A stretch of 13,137 bases of DNA from Polyrhizophydium stewartii (lineage: Eukaryota > Chytridiomycota > Chytridiomycetes > Rhizophydiales). Made by a program: the position numbers and the translations under genes. Position 1 is the stretch's first letter, and each line of letters starts with the position of its first letter. The stretch is taken from assembly GCA_027604665.1 (NCBI GenBank), contig JADGIZ010000473.1:1-13137 (forward strand). The letters run 5' to 3'. The notes below the pieces were generated by a model. It was not told where the DNA came from and did not search any database. It worked only from the letters and a program-made list of their open reading frames with translations. Positions 1 to 8,925 of the stretch are shown piece after piece.

Positions 1-391
1 CCCCCCCCCCGGCTGCATCTGCGAGCGGCGTGCCCTCCGAGCGTCTTCTCAGAGCAAACCCGCTCGCCGATGCGTTTTCCCGGCCGCTTGCTCGTTCGGC
101 CCTGCATTTCCAACGATGCCGACACAACAAGCAGCCGACCGCTTCAGTCGGCTTGCGGCGTGGCTTGGTAGAGCGTCCACCAAAGACACGCCATCGCTGC
201 CGGCAGCCCTTCTCCCTGGCGCTGACCCGATCCGACGTCCACGCATGCGCCGATTTGCTGACCGACCTGCTGCTGCTGCGCTCGACGTGTCCACGTTGGC
301 GTGACGCCGATTTGGATCGCCCGCGGCGATGCGCTCCCGCCTGGCTGGCCGGCGCTGTCTTGGTGCGCCGCGTCTGCACGGACACCGACAG
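1..391. other. unresolved 5' region of cytochrome c1 gene
   Basis: The window begins with ten C bases, which may mark a low-quality or contig-edge position. No reading frame here gives a clean cytochrome c1 presequence. There is no AG dinucleotide between about 256 and the CAG at 389-391, so 391 is the only acceptor close to the certain coding sequence. CTGAC branch-like motifs lie near 220 and 256. Arg/Ala-rich peptides can be read from ATGs at 70 and 116 and look vaguely like mitochondrial presequences, but GC-rich sequence produces such peptides freely. I therefore assign no exon here. Confidence 0.5.
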
Positions 392-1308
392 CCTGCGCCG
401 CGGCTACCAGGTCTACCGCGAGGTCTGCGCTGCGTGCCACTCGATGGACTACATCTACTGGCGCAACCTGGTCGGCGTCTCGCACACCGAGGAGGAGGTC
501 AAGGCCATGGCCGCCGAGTACGAGTATCAGGACGGCCCCGATGAAAACGGCGACATGTTCATGCGCCCCGGCAAGGTGCGCAGCGGAGTGCTTCACAGCA
601 TCCTTGTTTGACATGCGTCCCGGCGCCAGCGGAGCTGACACGGGACTCTTGGATCTGGGCATGTTGCCGTGGATTCAGCTCTCGGATCCCATGCCGCGGC
701 CCTATGTGAACGACAACGCCGCCCGCAAGGCCAACGGCGGCGCCCTGCCACCCGATCTGTCGTGCATTGTCCGCGCCCGCCACGGCGACGCCGTGAGTCG
801 CACCTCACCCGGGGTCTCTGGGCTGGCCCCTGCGCCGACTAACCTGATTTGCGCACGCCTCGCAGGACTACATCTTCTCGCTGCTGCTCGGCTACTGCGA
901 GCCTCCCGCGGGTGTCACTGTGCGCGAGGGCCTGCACTACAACCCCTATTTCCCCGGTGGCGCCATTGGCATGGCCCGCTCGCTGTACGACGAGGTTGTC
1001 GAGTACGAAGACGGCACGCCTAACAACGCCTCGCAGCTCGCGAAGGATGTGACCCAGTTCCTTGCCTGGGCATCGTATCCTGAGCAGGACCAGCGCAAGA
1101 AGTTTGGCTTCAAGACCATCGGCATCACCGCAATGATCCTTACTCTTGCCATCTGGTGGAAGCGCTTCAAGTGGAGCCACGTCAAGTCCAAGAAGTTCGT
1201 CTTCCAGCCCAACGCCGTATGTGCTCGCTGCGACTGCGAGCCCATGTACCTGTAGTTGCTGACCTCTGCGCGTTGGTGCTCCAATGTCTGCAGACCCGCC
1301 GGGTGTAA
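392..1308 (+). CDS. CYT1: cytochrome c1, haem protein of respiratory complex III (5' partial)
   Basis: Cytochrome c1 carries electrons from the Rieske protein to cytochrome c in the bc1 complex of the inner mitochondrial membrane. Visible exons are 392-575, 679-792, 866-1216 and 1294-1308, joined in frame across introns of 103, 73 and 77 bases. The first exon holds [13 protein letters not shown] and the haem-attachment motif CAACH (bases 426-440). Later come ALPPDLS, the YNPYFPGG loop and the AIGMA stretch whose Met matches the axial haem ligand. The protein ends with one membrane helix ([13 protein letters not shown]) and a basic matrix-side tail, usual for the family. The last exon codes only four residues (TRRV) and the stop. 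The presequence and about 25 residues of the mature N-terminus are missing or scrambled upstream of 392. Identity is certain; the 5' boundary is not. Confidence 0.93.
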
Positions 1309-1508
1309 ATCTCATCGCCGCTGGCCGTTGTTGCACGCTCGCGGCTTGCAGCCGCAGTCTTGGCCTCTTGCCAGCCCCCCGCCGGCCCCGCCCCTCCGTC
1401 CCAGTCATTCGCGCGCGCTCGAATGAACGTCTGCCCGTTAATCTTTGCGCTGCTCTCTTCACCAAACAGCTCATCAGAACCCGCGTATTTCGCGAAGTTG
1501 CGTGCTGG

Positions 1509-2402
1509 ATGAGCGCCTTGGACATCGAGGATCTGCTCGCGGAGCTCGACGCGCCGACCGTGACCGCCAAGGCGTGCGTATGACCCGGCACGGCGCAATG
1601 ACGGTGCTGCTCACGGCTCACGCAGCACGCCAGTGTCACCGCTGCCTCACGCGCATCAGCGACCGCCGAGCGAGCAGCCGTCCCATCAGGCAAAGCGCCG
1701 CCATCCGAGACCAAGCCGCCCCTGCAACCAGCTCCCGAAGCTCAGCCCCACATTGCTGCTCCCCAGCCATCCCGTGCGCTGCTGCGACCCAAGGACTCCC
1801 AGGTCAGATGCATACTGCGAACGTCGATTCCTTGTCTCTTGCGAGAGGATAACACCCACGCGCGTTCAGGTCGATGATCTCGACGAACTCCTTGAGGAGC
1901 TCGGTGACGCTGCGGCCAAAGGCGAAAATCGAGCAGCCCCACCCGCCTGCCTGTCCCTGACGGAAACGACAACTGATGTGGGTGCCTTTTCAGTTTCACG
2001 GCCAGCAACGACGTCAAAACCCAAGTATGCCTGAATCCTGGTGCTCGCTGGTCCAGACGCTGTCTCACGCTATCTCATATGCAATAATCATACAGATGCC
2101 CCGCACCATCGTTGGGCGGATCGACAGATAGGCAAGGCTACCGACAGGCTTGTGATCGGCTGCGCTGTGTCGCCTGTGACTTCCGGTGCATCGACTTCCC
2201 AGACATGCAGTGGAAATCGCAATGCGACTACCTCTTCTTCCGAAACCACATGCCCGACCGCACAAAGCTGGCTGTGAATCTGGTCACAGTGATTGGGATG
2301 CGCTCTTACTGCTGCCAGTGCTCTTGGATCACCGTCTCCAAACCGACCGCCGTCGCAAACACGAGCCTCAAATGGGTGTGCGCTGGGCATGACGGCGCTT
2401 GA
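1509..2402 (+). CDS. CFAP418: CFAP418 (C8orf37) orthologue, cilia/flagella-associated protein
   Basis: Exons 1509-1573, 1634-1802, 1870-2024 and 2096-2402 join to 232 codons including stop (231 residues; human CFAP418 has 207). The start is the ATG opening MSALDIEDLLAELD, which matches the acidic N-terminus of the family; a second copy of that motif, VDDLDELLEEL, opens exon 3. The rest of the N-terminal half is an Ala/Pro/Ser-rich linker. The conserved C-terminal domain starts at KCPAPSLGG, whose Lys codon is split by the third intron. It continues with ACDRLRCVACDF, CDYLFFRNHMPD, YCCQCSW and LKWVCAGH, keeping the family's paired cysteines. The human protein localises to ciliary bases and is linked to retinal disease; its biochemical role is unsettled. 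In a fungus it implies a flagellated stage. Bases 1904-1993 could be a further intron, because they end in CTTTTCAG, but the frame stays open through them. Confidence 0.91.
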
Positions 2403-2545
2403 GATTCACAAGCTTGGTAGTGCTTGGCAAAACACGCATGGTCAGAGAAATACGGTGCATCCTAATACAGCATGCGCCAGTGAAAGCTTTTTATCATCGC
2501 GACTCTTTGCCGGCCCACGGACGCAGTGTGGTCAACGCGCCGAGC
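2403..2545. other. intergenic region between convergent CFAP418 and FAM72 3' ends
   Basis: These 143 bases separate the stop codons of two genes transcribed towards each other. They must hold both 3' untranslated regions unless the transcripts overlap. I see no canonical AATAAA on either strand and no further gene. Confidence 0.6.
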
Positions 2546-3765
2546 TCAACGACAGACAGTGAATGTTGTCTCAGGCATGTTGGAATCCTGATCTGCACGT
2601 GGAAGTTGTGCCCAAAGCATCGTTTGCGAGCGCAGGGCGTCAATCCGCTCGGCTGGTTTGATTTCCGATAAATGGAACATCCAAAAATGCCCGTTGTTGC
2701 ATGCGTCAAGGCACGCTTCGCACGGCTGAGTAACATGATAACCGAGAACGTTGCCGCTGCGGACGTATCAGCCTATCGGCGAGTCTCAAACCGCGTGGAA
2801 CGAGATTGCACCAACCAGCCCAGGCATGCGACGTCTCGGATTCGGCATTGGCAGTTGCGCGTGACGTAGTCATCAAGCACGAGCTGGACGCCTGGGAAGA
2901 TAACATAGCCAGACATCAAGACCCGTCGAGCAGGTGTCGCGGTCGTCAGTTAGATGCGCGTGGCTGATTGTGTCCACCCTTGGCACCGGGTCGCGATTCC
3001 GCGAGCAGAGATCGAGGGCTGGCGGCTTCCGGGCAGTGCCAGATGCGTCCCTCTAGCGGTGATTACCGACACAGGCGAGGACGCACCAAAAGGAGGCGAG
3101 TCGGTCGAGTAGAGCTCGATATTTGTGTCTGCCAATAGGATTGCCTTCATGCCGCGCTTGCACACAAGAACGTCGCAGTGGCGGCAGCTAATTTCGCAAA
3201 CAACCTTGCTGCGAAACTGGGGCCGAACGCTGCTGCTACGCGCGCTCTGAGCAAGAGAGATACCCGAGCCTGTGCCCTGCCGCTGCTCCGTGGCGTGCAT
3301 CCGACTGAAAAGAATGCTTTGTGGCATCGGCTGCCCAGTGAACTGCGAAAATTGTGGATGGAAGAATGTGCGAATCGAGGATCCCGCTGGATTGAGGTGC
3401 AGGCTGCTAGACGATGCCGCGGCAGCAGAGCCACCTGCGATCCTCGCGCGCGGAGCAGGCTCCGAGCCGACGGACAAACGCATACCCTGCGGCTGGGCCT
3501 GGCTCTGTGTGCCGTTGTGGCGTGCGCCGGCGCTGGTAAATGGCCGCAGGCGAGGAGCATATGCCGACCTTTGGTGCGCATCTGCACGCAAAGAGGCGTG
3601 GCTCGCCTCTGCTCTGGCGGTGCTGCGAGTTCCGTTCGGCCGCATGTCACGCACGACGATGCTGACACTGCCGCCGCCATCTCCGCCGACCTGCACCTGC
3701 GGAGATCCGATTGCGATGCCGATGGGACGGCGCTCTTGCTGCGAGGTCGATATCGGGTTCGGCAT
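2546..3765 (-). CDS. FAM72: FAM72 family cysteine-rich protein with long N-terminal extension
   Basis: Minus-strand exons 3765-3087, 2891-2816 and 2756-2546 join to 322 codons including stop (321 residues). The introns are 195 and 59 bases, and the second has CTGATAC before CAG. Residues from about 188 match the whole of FAM72: CRHCDVLVCKRGMKA, ILLADTNIELYSTD, NCQCRIRDVACLGCGN, GYHVTQPCEACLDAC and NNGHFWMFH. The CxxC pairs suggest metal binding, as proposed for the family. Human FAM72A binds the uracil-DNA glycosylase UNG2; its fungal role is unknown to me. Vertebrate FAM72 is about 149 residues, so the first 187 residues here are an addition: low complexity, rich in Ser, Ala, Arg and Gln, with no domain I recognise. 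The start is fixed by a stop codon immediately before the ATG, unless another exon lies upstream. Family assignment is firm. Confidence 0.93.
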
Positions 3766-4286
3766 TCAGTGAGCGATGCTGTTTGTTTGTAGGCAAGCTG
3801 CGTGGTGCGGGCCACCGCGGCCACCAGGACAAGGCCATCCACGGCCTTTCCTTGGACAGCAGCAAACCGAATCAAACATGACCGTGAAGCCTGGAGGTTA
3901 CCGCACATCCACGACCGACGCGTCGCGTGCGCACTTGACGCATGCCGACGGGGTTTCGCGAGCGCCGAAATCAGATCGGCATGCAGATCGGCGATCTCGA
4001 CACGCGAAAGGACACAAGCGCGATCGGAGGGGCAAGGCGCAACAGCTCTCAGCGAGGTGCCACGGCGCCCTCTTGCTCTCCGTCAAACACTCTGATCGGC
4101 TTACCTCTACCACCGCATCCACCTTGCAAGAAGGCGACCCTTGAGGTCGCAAAGGTTCAGTGGGGTGGGCCTAAATGTGCCGCCAGATTGATTGCCGTTG
4201 CAAGTCATCTCAATGCTCTGCGCAGAGGCAGCTGTCAAAGGTGGGCCTGAAAGAACTCCGGAAGCCACGGGTGGTTCCTTGAGCTC

Positions 4287-4340
4287 GACGGGGTGTGACG
4301 GGTGCGTGGGGCGACGGGTGACGGGCGGTTCTGGGGACGG
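4287..4340 (+). repeat. short G-rich direct repeats (GACGGG units)
   Basis: Four imperfect GACGGG/TGACGGGTG units occur within about 55 bases, separated by G runs. The block lies upstream of the ABC transporter gene and just before a TATA-like sequence. It could be a protein-binding cluster or simple low-complexity drift. Confidence 0.5.
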
Positions 4341-4386
4341 CAAACGTGCGCGTCTGAAGCGTGTGTTTATCGACAGGGGAAACCCC

Positions 4387-4396
4387 AAATATAAAT
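4387..4396 (+). promoter_or_regulatory. TATA-like element AAATATAAAT
   Basis: This is a small A/T-only island in otherwise GC-rich sequence, at the edge of a G-rich repeat block and upstream of the ABC transporter gene. It is the best TATA-like candidate in the divergent intergenic region. No transcription start can be seen from sequence alone. Confidence 0.3.
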
Positions 4397-4815
4397 CCAA
4401 CTGTAGCCATCATGGCCACGATGCGAGGCCGTCCAGACAGGGCCATCGAGCGCTAAAACGCTTGTCTAGTGAGGTTGAGAAGTTGCCCTTTAATGCGCAA
4501 AGAAGCTGGTCTCGTTTTCCCTTCCCCAATGAAAGGTGAGAAACACGACTCGCGAGGCATCGCGCTCCTGCCCTCGTGCGTCTCTCGGAGGCGTGTTCGC
4601 GAGTGAGCTTCAGTAGAGACGCCGCCGTCTTGAATTGCCTCAGTTGGCGGAGGAACCAGCCCTCTGTGCCCGTCGGCGGCCTGCTGCTCTATGTTGCGGC
4701 CGCCTGCTGCATGGTTGTCGCTGCGCGCAAGCGTGCGGCAGTCCTGCAGCGCATCGCCTCGCCAAACAACATCTATCGTTTGGCACGAAGCTCTCTGGCA
4801 CCAGCTAGCCTGCCG

Positions 4816-7800
4816 ATGCACGTCCCGCCGGCACGGATGCGCGTCACGGCGACAACTGCAGCCAAGGAGGGCTACTCTCTCGACGCTGCTTACCGTCACT
4901 TGCTGACGGTCGCACACGGTCGCGATGGCTGCTCAAATGGACTTTCTCTAATCGACCGCTCCAACAACAAACAAGAAGACGAGAAAAGCGGACAGATCCC
5001 CGTCGGTAAATCGCGCCAGATTACGGCGCTGGCCTTCAAGGCCGTGTCCTTCCAGAAGCGCCAGATGTTCACGAACATTTGTTGCATCAGGTGGGTCGGC
5101 TCGCTTTGTGACGCAAATGTCCTCTTCGTCGTGTTCACCAAGCCATCTAGCCTGTGCCCGATATTCATGATTTCCATCGCCGCAGGTCTTGGGGCACTGA
5201 TTACAAGCCTAATCAATCAAAGCATTTCCAACACTGGTAAACAATCAATAGGGAGTGCTCCCAATACTGCTATGGAGAACGGCTAGTAGCTCATCATACG
5301 TCCGCGCACGTCGCAAAATATACAGAGACCATCCGCTGCTCCAACTACGATGCCATGACGAGCCTGCGTATCCCCAACTGGAACTCAACTCAGGATATTC
5401 CTCAAGTGGCTCGGTCCCCCAACTGGGCCGACGCAACGCTTCCAACGCTCTATGCCACCAACTACGACATTATCTCGTCTCTCAGCCTCAGCGGTCCACC
5501 AGGTGCCGCCTCGGCGTTCTTTCAGCGTCCGTGCGTCTTCTGGTACGGCGAAAAATACCCGACATCGGCTATATACGAGCGGGCATCGGGTGCTTCTGAT
5601 GTTTACGTCCGCGACGCGTGAGTCTCTGGTCGTGCATGGCTGCTCGCAGGTTGCATGCTCGTTAATCAGTCGCGGCATTATACCCCCGGCTGCAGCACCT
5701 ATACCGCCGAGCCCCTCGGCGGCTGGATTGGCGCTCTGCTGACGGGTTTGCAAGCTGGCACGGTCAATACTCGAACATTGCAGTTGTTTATCGGCCTACA
5801 GCAGCGCTCATGGGCTGTCTACTCGGCGGCAGACTCTGCTACACTCGCAGCTCTCGGGACACTCTCGAAGCCAAACAATATTTCTGTTCAGACGCTTCTT
5901 GCGCAATCGAGCTCGCCGCCATTCACAACGGTTAGCAGCGGCTCTAACATTGGGCTCTTCGGCACCATCCCGAAGCGATACTGGTATGACCTCAACTCGA
6001 TTTCGTCGGCAAGTGCTGGCTCGTCGTCAACAATTGGCGTGCAGCCCGTTCCGTGGTATGAGTACAGCTCTGGTTCCGACGATGATCTCGATACATATAT
6101 TGGCACCGCGCTCAACTCTGTGATTGCTGAGATTGCCAAGGTGGACAAGAGCGCGCTCATTGGCGGTGGGAGCCGTGGAAGCGCGGCAGCGACGGAGCTG
6201 CTGATCAAGATTGGCAAACTCCTGTATGCAATGCCACACGGAGGTAGCTGCCCGTCTTTAGCTGCTACCCATTCCAACTGACGCTGACGAGGTCTCAGGC
6301 ATTTACTTCAACAAAATTGACCACACCAATAGGCAGTATTCATGGAACTATCACTTTGGAACCGACACACGCCTCTCAGGCTCAAGCAGCTTTCCCGCTG
6401 CGGGTGTGCGACTGCTGCTTCAGCAAACCCAGCTGGACAACGCAATTCTTCGCAATTCAAACCCTGCGACCCTTGGGAGCGCGTCGATCACGCAAGGGCT
6501 GCGTATTTTCCCTCGGGTCGTGAGCGCAGGTTTCAACTTTCCGTTCGGAGGGCTTATAGGCGGCATTCTATATCCGTTTGGAGTATCGTTCCTGCTCCCG
6601 GTCTTTGTGGTCACTCTTGTCCAGGAGAAGGAGTACCGCGTATTGGTCATGATGCAGATGAACGGCATGAAATCGATATGGTACTATGCATCGCACTATG
6701 GTGAGGCTGTCACGCATACACACAAGGCTTCTCTCTTTGATTGCTGACCCGAAAATGGCGATTAATCTTTCCTCTGCATGATCGCGGGGCATGCAGTCAC
6801 TTTCTACGTTTTGTTTGCCATCTCGTCGGCTCTGTTTCTAATTGCTGGCTATGTTGGCGGCCTCACACTCTTTACCCTGACCCAGCCAGGCGTGTACATT
6901 GTGCTCTTCTTTTTGTGGGGTATGATTCCCACCGTAACCGTAACAGACTGGCATAAGAATCTGACTTGGCATTCTCTCGTTGTATTCGGTCAAAGGCCAC
7001 AACCAAATCATTCTTGCGTTCTTGTTCAGCACTCTTTTGAACAGGAGTCGCATTGCACTAGGTGACATTAATGTGCTTATCTCCAAAGGCAGGACGGTGC
7101 GCGATGAAGGCTGACATACGCATCACGTATCGCGGTATTTCGCGTCAAAGTCACCGCCTTCCTGGTTGTGCTGCTATCGGTGCTCATTTCCTTGACGGTT
7201 GACAGCATTTTCACAAACGGCACCACGCCTGCGGCGTATTACATCTGGCCGCCGTTTGCGTTCTATCGCGGCCTGACGGTGATGAACAAGGCATCATACA
7301 CCGCAACTTTGCGCGTGAGTTGTGCCTTGCCGTACGCTGCATGACGCACATGGCCCGATTGTATGGTTGCTGACAGGAGACATGCGCAATAGCCTTACAG
7401 GCTCTCCGACCTGAGGCTTGGCGACGAAGTCGGCAACGCCGTTGTTGCAATGTCAATTTCGATTGCAGTCTATGGTCTCATCACAGCCTATCTTGCTGCG
7501 ATCGTGCCAAGCGAGTACGGAACACCTCGACCATGGCACTTTCCGGTGACGGGCCTGATTTCTGCCTACAGAAGATGGAGTAGTCTCAGGAGTGGAGGGC
7601 CCAAGAACAGCGAAGCAGACCTCGCACTTTCGATCCAGATCGACCCCGAGGAGACCAAGTTTGAAGATGCCGACGTCAAGGCCGAGCGCCAGCGCGTCCT
7701 CGAGCGCAAGTTTGACTCAAGCAGCCCGCTGATTTTGTCGCATATGCGCAAGGTGTACGCCGGCCGTGGCGGCGCAGGCCCCAAGCTCGCCGTCAAGGAT

Positions 7801-8770
7801 GTGACGTTTGCGGTCGAGGAGGGCGTTGTATTTGGACTGCTTGGCCCCAACGGCGCCGGAAAGACCACGCTCATCAGCATCCTCACGGGTCTGTACTCTG
7901 CATCAAGCGGCGAAGCAACAATCGCCGGATACAACGTGAACCACGAGACCGCGGAAGTATACCGTCACATTGGTATCTGCCCGCAGTTCGACATTCTCTG
8001 GGAGGAGCTGACGGTTGGCGAGCACCTCTACTTTTACGCGCGACTCAAGGGCATCCCCATGTCCCATGAGCGCGAAGCCGTGCGCGTGGCACTTGCCAAC
8101 GTGGCACTCACCAATTTCGAGGATCGTCTGACCAAGGGTCTGTCCGGCGGCGAGAAGCGGCGCCTGAGCATTGCGATTGCGCTACTCGGGTCGCCCAAGG
8201 TCGTGTTCTTTGACGAGCCGACGACGGGCCTCGACCCCGAAGTCCGGCGTCTGATCTGGAGCATCGTCGACACGGCAAAGCAGGGGAAAACGGTGGTCCT
8301 CACGACGCACTCGATGGAGGAAGCCGAGGCGCTGTGCCAGCGCATTGGCATCATGGCCAAGGGAACGCTTCGGTGCCTCGCCAACCCGATCCGTCTCAAG
8401 CAGGTCTATGGTTCGGGCTTCAAGATCTTCTTCAACACGCTCGAGAAGGATATGGAGAAGGCCATGAAGTAAGACAACAGTTTTGCGCGCATGCAGATGC
8501 GTCGCCTCCGCCCTGTGCTCATTCTGGCTCGCCGTGCAATCCAGGTTTGTCGAGTCGATTTTGCCGGGCGGCTACAAGATCATCGACTCGTTCGCAACCA
8601 ACGCAGCCTACGAGTTCCCGCCGACGCCGGGATTCCTTGCGCAGCTGTTCCGCCAGATTGAGGCTCACAAGGCCGACGTGGGCATTCTCGACTACGGCGT
8701 CGGCCAGACGACGCTCGAGGAGGTCTTTGTGAGGCTGATCAGCGAGGCCGATGCCTCTGCCGAGTACTGA
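4816..8770 (+). CDS. half-size ABCA-type ABC transporter (one membrane domain, one ATPase domain)
   Basis: Ten exons: to 5090, then 5151-5236, 5326-5617, 5696-6243, 6299-6700, 6797-6919, 6996-7061, 7151-7314, 7393-8468 and 8545-8770. From the ATG at 4816 they give 1085 residues. Residues near FQKRQMFTNICCIS and LCPIFMISIAAGLGALI form the first membrane helix of the ABCA fold. A large extracytoplasmic loop follows (exons 3-5), then a helix block including FGGLIGGILYPFGVSFLL and VTFYVLFAISSALFLIAGY. The ATPase domain has Walker A GPNGAGKTT (about residue 803), signature LSGGEKRR (about 902), Walker B VVFFDEPTTGLDP (about 926) and the switch His in TTHSM (about 958). All catalytic motifs are intact. 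ABCA proteins generally move lipids; this substrate is unknown. Half-size members must pair to act. The start is uncertain: in-frame ATGs at 4576, 4711, 4816 and 4837 are possible, or an unseen upstream exon. Confidence 0.9.
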
Positions 8771-8925
8771 GCCTCGGGAATGGCCTTGCGTCGGCCCGAG
8801 TACGGCCGCCTGGGGTCACGGGGCGGCGGGGTCGCGGGCGCGGGGCATCGGAGGCATCCGGCCAATACACATCCTTGTGCACGGCGCCCTCCGAGCGGGT
8901 GGCGTGAGCCGTTTGCCCCACGACC
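8771..8925. other. intergenic spacer, ABC transporter to MFSD10-like gene
   Basis: This 155-base GC-rich spacer holds the 3' end of the ABC gene and the promoter and leader of the next gene on the same strand. I see no TATA box and no AATAAA. Confidence 0.5.

Larger units (their letters stand above)
3766..4815. other. about 1 kb between divergent FAM72 and ABC transporter genes; no convincing gene
   Basis: Several open frames cross this stretch on both strands, but their translations are Arg/Ser/Ala-rich, unrelated to any family I know, and lack conserved motifs. It should contain the FAM72 promoter (minus strand), the ABC transporter promoter, and perhaps an upstream non-coding or coding exon of the ABC gene. 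An ATG at 4529 opens a short frame followed by a GTGAGC donor at 4603, but I cannot join it convincingly to the transporter. Confidence 0.45.

Noticed and set aside
839..1714. 291-codon open frame on the minus strand
   Set aside because: It lies antisense to certain cytochrome c1 and CFAP418 exons; its peptide has no family motifs and is explained by GC-rich codon bias.
3147..3908. 253-codon minus-strand frame overlapping FAM72
   Set aside because: It is a shifted frame of the FAM72 first exon; the other frame carries the conserved FAM72 motif.
3776..4144. 122-codon plus-strand frame in the divergent intergenic region
   Set aside because: The product is low-complexity Arg/Ser/His, shows no family, and starts inside the FAM72 upstream region.
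4453..4917. 154-codon minus-strand frame upstream of the ABC gene
   Set aside because: Cysteine and Arg-rich, with no recognisable motif and no splice partner.
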